Assembly (NCBI RefSeq): GCF_943734655.1
Contig: NC_071354.1
Location: 48,166,044-48,230,043, forward strand
DNA: 64,000 nt
Source: Sabethes cyaneus
Taxonomy: Eukaryota > Arthropoda > Insecta > Diptera > Culicidae
Direction of reading: 5' to 3'
Each line of letters starts with the position of its first letter. Position 1 is the first letter of the stretch. The notes beneath the pieces are model-generated. The model saw nothing but the letters and a program-made list of their open reading frames with translations. It did not search any database and was not told where the DNA came from. The translations under genes were made by a program, and so were the position numbers. This document shows, in pieces, positions 1 to 12,449 of this stretch.

Positions 1-225
1 GAGAAAAGACTAAAACGAAGGAAAATTTTTTTGGACGATTTTCGGAAATTCCATTGTTTGAATTTCCATTTCTGTTTCGTGCTAGAAGCGTTAATTCAAC
101 TCGGAGGCTCAGTTTTCAAGTTTTCAGACTGTAGAGCCCACAGACAATTGATTTTATAAAAAGAAATTTAACTCATATCCTACAAATTATTTTTTTGCTC
201 CTCGATTTTTCAAGCCAATTTCAAA

Positions 226-245
226 GGGGGGGAGGGGGGGGGGCG
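226..245 (+). repeat. G-rich tract
   Basis: Three G runs (7, 10 and 2) separated by single A or C. It could form a G-quadruplex-like structure, or be slippage-prone. Confidence 0.5.
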
Positions 246-282
246 GTTGACAAAAACTTTCAATATGATTTGCAATGGCCTA

Positions 283-1173
283 ATTTAAAAAAAAATTTAT
301 TTCTCCAATAGTTGCAGAAAATACTAAAATAAGCAACTTTGCTGAATAAAGTAACTATCTATCTCTTACCGATTACGAAATATAATGATGTGCTTGAAAA
401 GAGCACTTAAAAATCAATTACACTCAATAACTTTTCACACGCTTATTTTATTGCTTTCAAATGTTCTACAAAGTTATTTAGTATGTTGAAATACATACTT
501 TCTGTGAAGACTGTTTGACGCCATATTTATTAAGTTATAAAATGTATGAAAAAAATCCGCACTATTCCCAGGTATTCACAGCCATAGTATTCCCAGGTAT
601 TTTCTGAAATACACATTTGGGCAGATAGCTTTAATAATTCCCTACAAATTGGTATGCAAACTAATTGCCGATACTTGCAGATGGCTAAGATATTCGGATT
701 TTTCATCAGGCGGTTTTTAACCTAAAATCTGTTATATCTTATTCATTAATGAAGAAAAAGCAAAACAGTCTTCAGCAAAAATATTCCTCTTTTATGTGCA
801 AAATATTATCTAGAACATCACATTGAGCTGTCTGTTGGAATAAACATGTTACAAGAAGAAATGTGTTTTGAGGGGTCGTTTATAAACAAAGGTCTATTGC
901 TGAAAATGGTAAAAGGTAGAAGTTTCATATCTTCACAAAAATTACTTGAAATTGGTTTATCTTTAATATTTTGAAACCAAACAGGTGAAAAAAAGTTTAC
1001 TCAAAAAGTTATTACTTAAATTGTTGTTTAAATAACGCTTAAATATTGGACGACCCCTTCAAAATATGCATCAATTTTTTATCCAAAAAGTTGCCGAAGA
1101 CCACATTGAGCTGAGACATGCTGTTTAACCGCAAATATTTTTGTCCCGAAATTTTAATTTCTGGCCCATAGTG
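283..1173 (+). repeat. Dispersed AT-rich repeat D, copy 1
   Basis: The text from GTTGCAGAAAATACTAAAAT to TTCTGGCCCATAGTGCA recurs reversed at 47155-47860 and directly at 47960-48388. No reading frame is conserved among the copies, so it is probably a non-autonomous element; termini were not defined. Confidence 0.7.
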
Positions 1174-1179
1174 CAGCGG

Positions 1180-4100
1180 GTGTTAAGGGCAACTAGAGAA
1201 CGGCAGCCCAAGTCCGAAAAATGTGGAGACGGCTCTTGATAAGCGGATTGTCGTCGAAATAGTAAAGAATAAGCAAACAATGATAAAACGAAAAAAATTA
1301 GATAAAAATGGAATTTCTCAGTTCAAGGAAGCAAGGTAAAATTTGGCAATAAAAAGGGTTTAATACAGTAGCAGTGTAAAAATAGCACGAGCCAATATCT
1401 GATTTTACCTGCCTCCTAAATTATGTTTTCTGTTGACTTCACTCAAACAGATTAAGAAGCTCCCTTTATTTTTTAGAAATAACAAACATCGTTAGTGTTG
1501 CAACGACATTTAAATCGATCTGAAGACAATTTTTATCTAAGGGCATTTCTTTGTGTGTTCTGTAGCCTGAAAAAAGACTTTTTAATACGGCAATATAAAA
1601 AACGGAAAGTACCTTCCGGACTTTGGAAAAATAACATGTCAACATTAAGTACAGATTCATTGTCCGTCCACTTGAGATACCTGGGGTGAGATCCTGGACG
1701 AACGAAAAAAAAAATCCAAACTATCGCGCCCAAAATATTCGTTAAACTTTACACACTGCGCACCAAAACATACACACGGAAGTCCCGTACCGAAGGTGCA
1801 CTACATCCGAAGGGGAACAGTTCAAAATTCCGATTGAAAACCGAAAATTTTTCAATCGGCAACGAAACGGGCGAGAAAAAAAAGTATGCAACATCTGTCG
1901 TAGTAACCTTTGGCCTCGTGCTGAATCTCCCTTACCAACCACGGAAGGGTCCATCGATGGTAACGAAAGTTTCCGGAAAACAAAAAAATATCCAAAATCG
2001 AAAACGATTGCCAACTATTTCCCTCACTGCTGCGCTGTATGCCATCATTCTGCATAACCTACAGGATGAGGTACCTACGCGGAAAGGCGTCAATCGTTTG
2101 GCAGAATTTAGTCGGTTTCGCCTGTCAACGACTTTTTCCTGAGTATTTTTGACTGTCGTTGTTAAATTTCCTGGTTGGTTCTAAGACTTTTAAGCTGTCC
2201 AAGACATGCTGATAGTGATCACAACAATCCACTTTCATAAAATCCTTCTCCCATAACTGCCGTAATAACCGTTCGCGCTCAAATTCGAAAGCTGCGGCAA
2301 ATCGTTTCCCATTGCATCGAGTCTCTTTCAATTGATCGCCATGTTCAACCCCCTTTTATGGATGTTTCCGTTGGCTTGACAAACTGCTGCGGCGCATTCA
2401 AAAACCGAACCCCGATCGGGGCTCTACCAATGCAAATTTCAACAGTCACCCATCAATGATTTTTGTACGGTTTTCGATTTCCTGTACTACAGAATGGACG
2501 GACGGTGCACCCTTGCTTGCTTGGCCAACATTTGCGCAAGGGGTGCAAAGATAATTTATTCCACTGGTCATTAGACGGTGCAAAAGTGCCAAAAGTAGCA
2601 AAACGGAATCGGGAAAACTTTCCTCCCTGCGGCTGTACATACCCCGATTCAGACGCGCTATCCCTTTCGAAACATGATTGCACCGAAGCAAGGGGTGCGC
2701 ATTCACAGTTCAGCCAGAACTGTCCGGTCCGTTCTGGAATCAGCAGTCAGCCCGGCAGCATCAAATGTGGGCTTCCCTCCAATTTTTTTTAACTGTTTTC
2801 GATACCAAATGGTCATCTGTTTGATGGCGACTGTTTGATATCGATTTTGATACTTTTCTAAATTCATTCCAAAGGGATGTTTATTACGTTTGTGACGCTT
2901 GCCTTGAGTAAGAGAACCGAACACCATTTCTGGCACTATAAACCGGAGACATTCCACATAACGAACCTATGAGCCTACTATGTTTTGAACGGAGATTTAC
3001 ATGCTTATTCACTGTGACTATAAATATGTCATTAAACGCATTGTCAGTTCGCCATCTTTGGAAAAAAATACTCTGGACAAATATTTCATTTCAGTGCGGT
3101 ACCGTTTTAAAATAAAAATTCCCTCTAAAATGAGCACTGAAGTTTAAAAAAAAATTCTTCATCTGTTAGATAAGCTTTTTTGCAAATTTCCGCATCAAAT
3201 TTCATCTTAATAGATAAGATTCTATAGTGTCAATCATGAAATATCGAATATTTTTTTCACTCAATTTTTTTCAAAATTATCGGTTTTTTTCGCTTAGGAA
3301 ACCTTCTCAGTTTCCTTTTCACAATCGGGTTCAATGTTCCTTTCCGTATGTCAAACCGAGGACAAAGGGAAAAGTTGACTTAACCCATAATTAGCCCATA
3401 TAAACCTTTAACCCGGAGCCCCATTAGGCACAGTACGTCTGGTAAATTGCCGCAAGAAGTTCAAAATTGGTTCGACACTCCTTTGCTTTTTTTCCTTTTC
3501 AAATTCTTTTGTTGAATGAGTTTTTTTTGTGCCCTAAAGAAATCGAAAATCAATTCTCTAATTGAAATCTAATCCCATCAATTTACCGCCATCACATTGA
3601 ATCCTTTTCCTTTGCGTCGCCGTCAGTCGTCGCCGAATTGCTGCCGAATGGCAAGATCAAACAACAACAACAGCATCCTGGGATCCTCGGGACGACAGGC
3701 CTTTTTTTGCGCTGCTGCGCAAAGAAATGGAGAAATTGTTCGACAACGAAATCAATGGGTTTGGAACACTTTTCCTTTTCTTTGCGCTCGCCTGCTTACA
3801 CAGAAAGGCTGATATTTGCCAACAAAACAATTGAAAATCTTTGCCCTGCTATGGTTGTCGCTGTCAAACAAAGTAAGGTCGGATCGATGGGATTGATTTG
3901 GATTTTGAAAAAAAGCGGTGCACCCTTCCTCCCGTGTTGTTTGCAGAAAGAAAAAAAGCTAATTGGAAGTTGCGTAATGTTTGCGAACAGATTTTCGAAA
4001 ACTGGTAAATTGCTTGACGATGAAAAGTTTGTATTCTTAGTAAGGTTTAGTCTACAATACTCTACAATAGTCACTGAGACGACTAGGAACAATCCCATTT

Positions 4101-5376
4101 TTGTTGAATACATTGTGAAGAATTGACTGTATACTAAGTTTATCTACACACGCGAAAACAGTAAACATTTCCTTATATGTTTTTGATATGAAATAGATGA
4201 TAGGAGGCACACAGTACCATTCTTTCCAGTGCAGGTAAACAGCATCTCAGTCACCCGGTAGAAGAGCCTAAACAAAAAAAGAAAGAACGCGTTTTTACTT
4301 TCCATCGCAGCCAGCCTACTATTCTGTAGACAGAAGCCATCTGCTTCCCGTGTTGGCTTTTACTTTCCTTGCATGCATGCGCAGGCTGGCAGGCACACAC
4401 ATGATGCACGCACTCGGTTACTTTGTTTGATTTTCCCGCGTCGCGTTGCGTCGCGCCATCAGTCAAGAAAGAGCGAGCACGTGCTTTTCCGGACCTTCTT
4501 GTTTACCTGCCGCACGAGCATTGTCGTCCCGGTGCGATTGTTTGTGGTTAATTGGAAATTAATTAGAGAAGCGACATCCTTTCGCTTTGTGCTGAATTTT
4601 GTTTCGAGCTTTTGTTTTCAGAGCGCCTGAGTTGAGGTGGTCCCGTTAATTTGCGGTTTCTAGCTCCGATGAAGCCTATAGAATGGTGGAAATCAATATC
4701 TACAGTTTTCAGTTCTGTTTTTTTCAGTGTGCCACCAGGACCGGGCTGCCGGCTTGCTTGGAACATTATCCTTTCGACTGCGCTTCGCAGCAAGCAAACA
4801 TTCAAACATGTAATTTGGAATCTCGACTATAAATAATGACTTCCTGATTTCCTACTGTGAGATGGATTGCGTGCGGAACTGTGCCCCTGTAATTTGGGCC
4901 ACCACCGTTGACTTGGGTAAACCTTCAATAATTAAGCAATGGCGAAGCTTGAATTTTTGGAATTTGTGTTCCTTTTTTAAGGGTAAAGAAATTTATTGCA
5001 TCAATTGTTGATAGAAATTTGAATTATGTCCATTCAAACGCATGTAATGGTCAAATTCAATGAATACAGAAACAATATTTAGACACAACTAATCGAAGCT
5101 GTAAGCACATTCGAGAAAACAGTTAGACATTGACTTAACGAATGTTGTTGCACTGTGAAGGTTGCATAAAAGATGAATCTTTTACTTCTAATTCTGCTAT
5201 TTATTAGCACTTCGTTAATAATTCGAATCTTGATAAAAAAATTATTTCAAATTTCTAAAATTGGTTCAAGGTAAACCAAAAAGCATTTGAGACAAGAGTT
5301 AATTCGAATTAAAAAATATGTTGCCAGTCAAGGGACAACAAAATCTACTTTGTTCACTACAAAACGCCAGTTAGCC
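1180..5376. other. Unique-looking non-coding stretch
   Basis: No protein motif, splice pattern or internal repeat was recognised. Frames at 1834-2142, 2463-2792 and 3638-4126 have no recognisable domains. Some CA-rich and purine-rich words occur. It could be intron or intergenic DNA. Confidence 0.4.
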
Positions 5377-6194
5377 TTAAGGTGAAGGTCGTAAGAGTCC
5401 AGCTGCTTTTTTACTGATTTCAGTATTTGTTGTCACAATCGTTTTTTTGAGAATAGAGTTACTAGTAGTAGGTAATAATCTGTTATGAATTATTATGAAA
5501 CACACAATCGCGTATCTATTTTTGCTGTTGAACTAGATCCGACAGTAATTCTATCACATAAAATGTTGTTTACGGTGAATTTTATAAGTATATTATCGAC
5601 AGTCTACGACCTTTAATTTAATAGTGAAAATAATTGGTCAATGTCATGCTCAAATGTTTACGTTGGCATCACTCCATATAAACGTCCGTTCCCTTGGCAA
5701 CGTACAACAACGATGGTCGCGGATTCGGAATTGCAATCGAAAGGAAGTGAAGTTTTTCATATCAATTCAAGTGAACAGTTTGGGCAAATAAAGCAAATTA
5801 TAATATATTACTAAATAACTGCTTGGGTGTCAAATTAAAGTTTTCTTTGCCTCAAGTTAAGTTTCGCGAGTGATGTGACGAATGGAACGGTCGAAAATAA
5901 ATTAATAGAAAATCGACGGCGAAAACGTGAAAATATAGTGATGAATAGTTGGGAAGAAATCTCAATATTTAGTGTAATTTATTCCCCAAACAGTAATTCA
6001 ACCTGTAGAATACAATGTTGAGTGCTTTGAGTTGCAAGATCTTATTACGGCTAGCAGGTTAGTTGAATTAATTTTATTTTTTGTGATGGTTTCCCTCCTA
6101 TGGGAGCATGTGGGTACACTGAGAAAGGAAGGGAAGGGTGATATTCGGTGCCATACTGACTGCCATAAATGGACTCTGACGACTTTGTCGTTAA
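5377..6194 (+). mobile_element. TTAA-flanked MITE, full copy (family T)
   Basis: The element is 5381-6190 (810 bp) between TTAA at 5377-5380 and TTAA at 6191-6194. Its ends are inverted: GGTGAAGGTCGTAAGAGTCC on the left, and TGGACTCTGACGACTTTGTC on the right, whose reverse complement is GACAAAGTCGTCAGAGTCCA. It shares its whole length with the copies at 27544-28358 and 54621-55441. No transposase frame is visible. TTAA target duplication is typical of piggyBac-superfamily transposition; the termini do not start with the usual CCC, so family placement is inferred from the target site only. Confidence 0.85.
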
Positions 6195-6629
6195 ACTGCT
6201 TCTGGGCTTCCAACAGTTTTTTTGGGTCTTCTTGGTGTGCTACTTGACGATGGTCCAATATTTTCCGGTTGGGTGCAACTCCGGTCGTTTAGCGGGATTC
6301 TTGTCTTTGGGCACTACTTATAATTTTTTTTTATGTGTGGACTCATTACTGCGACCAGTATAGTTGATTTATTGTAATATCGCCCGGGTGTTTACTGTAT
6401 GACCTGCACTGCATTTCTTTCTGCTATAATCGCTATTGAGTGAGCGATATGCTTATTAAATTGTATGCGTACTTGCGTGTATTGGGGTTTACCCTTCCTT
6501 CAAAGCTTGATCTACTTTACCTACTTATTCCTCGCTACCAGCACTATCCCATATTATAGCCGTCCCTGGCGAGGACTTATTCTGACCAGTACACTTAACT
6601 ATAGGAGGGACATTTGCACTGTCAAGAGG

Positions 6630-6805
6630 CTTCAGAGGGTAAATATAGAATTCAGCACGAAGGAAGGGTAAATGGAGGGGCTTGAGAATAAACCCATACT
6701 AAAGTCACTTAACATCGAATGGCTTGATTATACTAAGATTCGAACCCACGACCACTCGCTTGTCAAAACAGACTTGGTAACCTTGCGGCTACGGAGGCTC
6801 CCCAC
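6630..6805 (-). mobile_element. tRNA-derived SINE head, reverse orientation
   Basis: The reverse complement begins GGGGAGCCTCCGTAGCCGCA, has a box A-like TAGCCGCAAGG and a box B-like GGGTTCGAATC. These are internal RNA polymerase III promoter boxes of a tRNA-like head. It lies at the 3' side of an RTE-like remnant. It is not a functional tRNA: no clean cloverleaf was found. Confidence 0.65.
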
Positions 6806-6814
6806 TACTTGTAA

Positions 6815-7765
6815 TTAGTCGTAGTGCATATCACTTGAACGCGCCGCTGGATTTCCTTACTAATGTTGTTGTCCACAGCCACCATCGATCGCAAATAAAC
6901 GAACTCATCTACCACTTATAGGTTGTGGCCGTCAACGGTTACCGTCCGTGATTGGCACGCGTTTGTTTTCTTTTCCTTCATGTTTTTGGTCTTCGACGCA
7001 TTTATTTTAAGTGTAATCCTCATAGACTCCGCTTGCAGTCTGGCGTAGATTGCCTCTGCCGTCGCTAAGTTCCCGGATAAGATAGCAAAGTTATTTGCAA
7101 AGCCTAGGCTCGTCTAGCTACCTCCTCAAGAGTTGAACAGCTTGCAGAATAAGCCGTCACCTTGTCTCAACCCTCGCAGCGTCTCGAAGAGACTCGAGAG
7201 TGTCCCTGAGATGCGCAAGAAAAACATCACTGGATCCGCTCTGATCAGTCGTGTCAGTTTATCCGGAAAATCGTGTTCGTGCGTAATCTGCCATAGCTAA
7301 TGTCGATCGACTGTAGCATTCAAAAGCAGCATGCGCTTTTTAGTCAATGAAGATATAATGCGTAGGCACGTTGTATTCCCAACATTCCTGCAAGATTTGT
7401 CGAATTCGGAAAATAACCTAGGCTGTTGCCAGCGTTTCTCGGCCATGTTTATAAAGCTCTGCCAATAGGCGTTCCTTACCAACGGCTTTGTTGGTATTCA
7501 GCCCGCCTTCTCTTTTGACTTCTTGGAGATCCGGTGGTGGGACATTACTACTCAACGAACATTTTTTTGTATAATAGCTTATCAAGCGCTTGTTCCACGG
7601 ATATTAGTTAGTCGAATAGTCGAATAAGCTACTCTTAAACAAAAATGTTTGTTTGGTATCTTCCTTAGGCTCTTCTAGGTTAACTTCCGTTCAGGCTCCT
7701 TCTGACACTGTTCATCGAAGAACTGCTTTCAGCCGTCGCGCACCTTGCGCTCGTTTGGGATGAAA
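6815..7765 (-). pseudogene. RTE-like LINE remnant (reverse transcriptase part)
   Basis: The minus strand shows FDEQCQKEPERK near 7700, then VRNAYWQSFINMAEKR, an ATIDRH-type segment near 7300, MRITLKINASKTK near 7010, and VDGHNL.VVDEFVYL near 6920. These follow the order of the linker, RT and post-RT region of RTE-like elements. Many stops and frameshifts are present. A reverse SINE adjoins it on the left. Confidence 0.65.
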
Positions 7766-8198
7766 TTCCCTCCCTCGTCCCTGCATATGTCTTGTTTCTG
7801 TGTGTGGCCCTTACGAGATTGGTCATTAGCCGTATTGTGTTGTTTATTGTTGCGATCTGGAGTCACTGGAGACATTTAGTCGTCGTTACGGCTTCCGGCT
7901 TTTCATTACCCCTTGAGCTGGGCTTCCAGCCTTATGACAAACGTTTCTCAATCACATTCATTACCCTTTTTTTTAAAGATTTTAAAGATTTCGTTAGCTT
8001 GGATTTTCGGAAAGCGAAGGTAGTATCCTTTATAGCAAAAAACAACCTCCTCCCTAGCTGCTCGATTGAAATAGAGCAAATCCGAAAGCACAGAAAAAAT
8101 CCTTGCGCTTGAAAACTCACAATGCACGTCTTTTAACCAAGCTTTAATTTACTAGTGTGAACTACGGAAGATACACATAGAACATCTTAGATAGCAAT

Positions 8199-8790
8199 TT
8201 AGAGTTTTTTACGATCGGGAGAGACGGACATACCATCTACGAACATGCGGAAACGGGTGATTGGGTAGATGCCAAGCGGTCCTCGAATGTGCAGGTTGAG
8301 AATCAAGGGCCGGTCATCAATTGCATAGCGCTCACCTTGGATGTACCGATGACAAGGAAAAACTCTACACGTAGTTGGTATGTGAATACGACTGCTCAAG
8401 ACATGACACCAAAGTCGTCATCGGAGATTTCGTCACTCATGTTGGCCGGTGGCCAATCCGGTAATTCCTACTGCTCCCAACTTATGTACTCATATTTAAA
8501 TACACCTGCACTGCAGGACGCCCTTTGCGTAATGGCATGAAGCTCAATCCGGCCAGAAGATCGTAGGGCAATTGTAAGACTTCAGAAAAGTAAGAAGTTG
8601 CTTTTGGAGACACTCTTTCAAATACACTTGTCCATTCATGATATCTGTGGTCACGAAAGATGCACTCCGTTTTCCACATGAACATGTTGCTTGTCAAATC
8701 AAGAATTTCTTGTCTAACTTCGACATCTTCTGGCTTTGGACGTTCTCTGGAACATCAAATTTATCCTAGGCAGAGAAATACTGGTTCTTC
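8199..8790 (-). pseudogene. Hexamerin/hemocyanin C-domain-like broken fragment
   Basis: Reading the minus strand from about 8790, one frame gives WTSVFERVSP, then LPYDLLAGLSFMP, then GRPAVQVYLNMST before a stop near 8482. A second frame further on gives RGPLGIYPITRFRMFVDG and stops near 8199. The order resembles the C-terminal part of insect hexamerins: a WT...Y.ELY.KV stretch, then P.DM...FP.RL.LP.G..GMPVQ.Y...SPY, then PLGFP.DRP. Stops and frameshifts separate the pieces, and no N-terminal domains are seen, so it would be a dead fragment of a storage-protein gene. Similarity was judged by eye and is weak. A chance match or a transposon-captured piece remains possible. Confidence 0.35.
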
Positions 8791-8817
8791 GGAATGTGGG
8801 TGGAAATCCGCTTTTAC

Positions 8818-10085
8818 CCCAAGTAACACAATTCATTTTAAATAAGAATTGACAACAGATTTAAAACAAATCTAATTGCTGAGATTTTGTTTTTCGTACT
8901 TATTTACAACCCGATTACGGCTGAAAAAGCGCAACAAATGGACTAAAAAAAAGTATTTGTGAAATATTTCAAAGTGACGCGTATGCGTTGAATGGTTTTC
9001 GTACTACCAACAGAAAAACTTATTGGCGCTATTGACGAGACTTTTTTTCTGATAATTCCCTGAAATTATGTATTTACAAGCAAAATAATTGCTTGTTACG
9101 CATCACGTTTAACAATAAATATTGACAGCCAGCCCGTGCAGTTAAAAAACGAAATTCGCTACTTGCATTGCCCCATTATTCGTGCAACTAGCGAACGAGT
9201 GCTGTATTGTAGCCTTCAAGTAGTCCAAAGTGCATTTTTTAATTTATCGTGAACTTTGCCATTCTACTTCCATGAAATTGATGCGCTTAAGGAATGCTTT
9301 GATAAGCAAAAATTAAAATAAATAGGTATGTATCATTTTTGACGATTTCACAAAACATTCTAATCTCTAATCTCTAAAATAAAAATTTATTTCATTATAT
9401 TGTGGCGCAGGTATCAGCCATATTTACACAAGATTGCGTACAAATGAGCACGCCGACAGCCGAAAAATTCGAAACCAGTGAAAAACTTTACTGTATGAAT
9501 TTTGTTTTGCGTTAGCATACAACTGATTCACAGTTCATTTTTATATGAAAAGAACTTGAATTGCGCTCAACAGATACTTGGAAACTGGGCTTCGCCCGGT
9601 TGTCAAAGTTGGCAATAGGGTTGCCAATAAATAAAGTTTTTTTTAATATCGTTAGCAATTTAACGACAGAATATTATGTGCATAATATATATTTTCGACG
9701 TTTTAGAAAACAATAATGGTTTGCAGGTACGAGTTGTTTTCTTACTAAAATAAAATTTCTAAGTTTTAAACACATATATAATGTTATCTCAGTATATTTC
9801 CTCTTTGATTAAAAGCCTAAAAATAGTTAAATCTTCTAACCTTGAAACTGAAAGCCCACCCATTATCTTGCATCGATACTCAGTTGCAAATGATCGATGA
9901 AAGCAAAGCTTTGCAACCGAAATACAACTTTAACCTGGCATTCTGGTTGAAAGCATCGGCGTTAAAAATAAAACATTTCAATAACATCTTGTATTCAATG
10001 AAACTTATTTATGTTTCAAATAAAACTGTTTTCTGAATATGAGAATATGTATTTCTCTAAAAACATGTTGCAAGTGTTACTTGGG
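8818..10085. mobile_element. Possible 1.27-kb element with CCCAAGTAACAC ends
   Basis: CCCAAGTAACAC at 8818-8829 and its exact reverse complement, GTGTTACTTGGG, at 10074-10085 face each other, as in the 30386-30790 element. Content is AT-rich with no credible reading frame. The left flank is the hexamerin-like relic and the right flank a transposase fragment, so I cannot confirm that the two ends belong to one insertion. Confidence 0.4.
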
Positions 10086-10087
10086 AC

Positions 10088-10552
10088 GTAGGTTACGTCG
10101 TCCATAAGCGGCAGTGTGGTTTAGTCAGCTTTTGAATGCATAATTTCCGGACACGACTTTTCACGACCATATTTTGTTGGGGCCTACTGAAACTTTAACA
10201 CACGTAATATAGCTCGAGTTTTGGTCTTCTGCACGAAACTTTTGCACAGAATCAGTGTTTTTGCCACTTTTCGAACGGAGGAGTTCGGTTTCCCGTCGAA
10301 GGCCCCCACTGCGCTAGCGTGATCCTTAACGGTATATGGGCGACTTTTTTCTCCGTATCTTTGCTTACGATCTACAGTTAGACGTTCTTTAAACCGTTTT
10401 ATGACACGAGACACCGTGGCATTCGAGATTCCTAACTTTTTACTGATGGCACGATGTGATACATGCTTATTTTCGATGTATTTGTGCAGAATTTTTCCCT
10501 GGGTATGAAAGGGGAAAGGGAATGGAGATGCACACAGTATAGCTTTAGCCAT
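10088..10552 (-). pseudogene. Mariner/Tc1-type transposase N-terminal fragment
   Basis: The 10552-10184 frame has a helix-turn-helix (HRAISKKLGISNATVSRVIK, residues about 33-52), then a second DNA-binding part (SSVRKVAKTLILCKSFVQKT). Beyond the stop, out to 10088, the minus strand still reads MDDVTYV, matching the MDDETY motif that holds the first catalytic Asp. The rest of the catalytic domain is missing, and a CCCAAGTAACAC end abuts the break. ATG at 10552 is plausible as the start. This is a dead copy of a DDE transposase. Confidence 0.75.
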
Positions 10553-10923
10553 CCCAAGTTCCTACCTAGCGCCACCGCGTGGTCATACCCGGTAATGCTC
10601 TATCCTTAAGATTGAGTAGCTAAGCTAGGAGGTGCGATGCTGCGTGGATACCAGCTGCCTGATCTCAAAACTTTGGGTTTGAGTAGACGGCAGATCCACT
10701 CGGCTTTGTGGATAGGTAAGCTCTACAAACACCTACTGTAGGGTAGAACTATTGACCGTAAATTTGTTTAATAATGTGCATGGATATTATAGATGTAGGA
10801 CTGATAGAAATTCAATAGACGCAACTATATTTGATTTAAAGGACTGTTGGTGAGGTGGTTCTATTTTATCCATATACAATTTATCACATTATTACAATTA
10901 CTTATTCTACTTTTGTAATAAAC

Positions 10924-12149
10924 TAACTGACCCGACAAACTTCGTATCGCCACAAATTAAACTGTGTTGTACATAAGTCATGAATCTCGGGTGATCTTTA
11001 TCACAATCTCGAGTTTTGCAAGTTTCTGAGGAATTCAACCTCTGATGATTCATTTTGGCAGTTATACGTAACTATGAAAGCATCCCAGGTAACCAATGAG
11101 CATCATCAATGCTATTCAAATGCAAGCCAATAAGCATTTAAGTCGCCTAAATGCAACTCAAATGCTATTTTGGCAAAATATACAGCTACTTTACTGCTAA
11201 CCTTCTTATAGTGCTCACAATGCTAATTTGCAGCTAATTGCCGACACGGAGAATTTGAATAGAATTTTGGATGCCACTTTACAACACCTATGCAGTCAAA
11301 AAGCTAATATACAACAACGTGCAGTATAAAATGCCAGATATGCTGATTTGCTGCTTATGTTAATGCTCCAGGTAACCAATGGGATGGGTAGTTTAATATA
11401 TAAATTTGACATTTTTCCTCACAGTAAAGTAGAAAACAACTCCCCCTATTGCTTAGCCAGAAAGCGGATAGTAATATTCGCCGTTATAGTACAGTCAGTC
11501 CAGAATCATGGGTCACACACAATTATGGGTCATTTTAGTTTTATCTGCCGATTAATGCGTGAATGTTATACTAATTAATTGCTAAAATTGTTACTCATAA
11601 GTAGCACTAACAAATTAAATAGTCATTAGGGGATTTTGAAACGAAAATTAGCAGCTAAAGGTAAAATGACCCACATTTGTGTGTGACCCATGATTGTGGA
11701 CTGACTGTACAACATTTCGCCGAATACCATTTCGCGAAAAACCTTAAGCAGAATGTACCATTTCACGGAAAACTTTTTCGTGGAAAGTACCATTTCGCAG
11801 GGGTGATCCTCTCCTTACTCACTGTCGCTCGTTCGGACCCAACAGAAGAAAAGTAATAGAGGTCAGTAGACCTAAGAATACAAATAAACCTAGAAAGTGG
11901 TGTTTTCTGGGGAGGGGCTAGATAGTTTTTGTGGTCTTGTTATAGACTAATGTTTAATGAAAGAGTCTCGAATTTCTCGAGTTCGATTAGTTTTTGAGTT
12001 ACGCAAAAATTTCTGTTTTATTTGTATGGCAGTCCTTATCCCCCTACCACAGGGGTGAAAGGTCTCTACCCATCATAAAATAAATTCAAGACATCCTACA
12101 TGCAAATTTTCACGCCGATCGGTTTAGTAGTTTTCGATTCTATAAGGAC
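10924..12149 (+). repeat. Mosaic dispersed repeat A, copy 1
   Basis: It begins with AACTGACCCGACAAACTTCG and ends near ATTCTATAAGGA. Segments are shared in the same order with 24291-24760 and, reversed, with 28931-30808. It contains an extra segment, 11085-11380, bordered by CCAGGTAACCAATG on both sides, that is absent from copy 2. The 216-bp TA-flanked MITE is inserted within it. No transposase frame is visible, so class is unknown. Confidence 0.7.
11492..11707. mobile_element. TA-flanked MITE with long TIRs (mariner/Tc1-type)
   Basis: A 216-bp element between TA at 11490-11491 and TA at 11708-11709. The left end is CAGTCAGTCCAGAATCATGG and the right end reverse-complements to CAGTCAGTCCACAATCATGG, with similarity continuing for about 45 bp. 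It interrupts a mosaic repeat; the related copy near 29850 reads straight through the site (GATTGTACAACATTTTGCC). TA duplication and CAGT-type ends point to the mariner/Tc1 superfamily. Confidence 0.85.
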
Positions 12150-12340
12150 TGGACTTCTTACTGGACTAAATATTAATTTATCTATTCAAATGATGTTCAA
12201 GAGATCAGGTGTGTTAAACGAATGGAACACTGGAGGACGGACGTATGTGATATGCCTGAATCACCTGGGAGATGGCCCCTCCTAAAGGCCCGATAGGAGT
12301 TTAACACGCCCTTCCCCTTTCTCCCCATCACGCAAGTTCA

Positions 12341-12448
12341 CCCAAGTAACAATTTGGGTTTTATTACACTCTTATGATTGAATTTAAGACCAAAATTGGT
12401 CATGAAGACCGCCATAAGAGTACAATAAAACTCGCATTGTTGTTTGGG
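12341..12448. mobile_element. 108-bp palindromic mini-MITE with CCCAAGTAAC end
   Basis: CCCAAGTAACAATTTGGGTT on the left pairs with the reverse complement of the right end (CCCAAACAACAATGCGAG). Similarity continues inwards (GTTTTATT..ACTCTTATG on both arms), so almost the whole element folds as one hairpin. Confidence 0.65.
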
Positions 12449-12449
12449 C

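Noticed and set aside
3638..4126. 162-codon open frame
   Set aside because: No recognisable domain; overlapping frames of similar length on both strands; low coding character.
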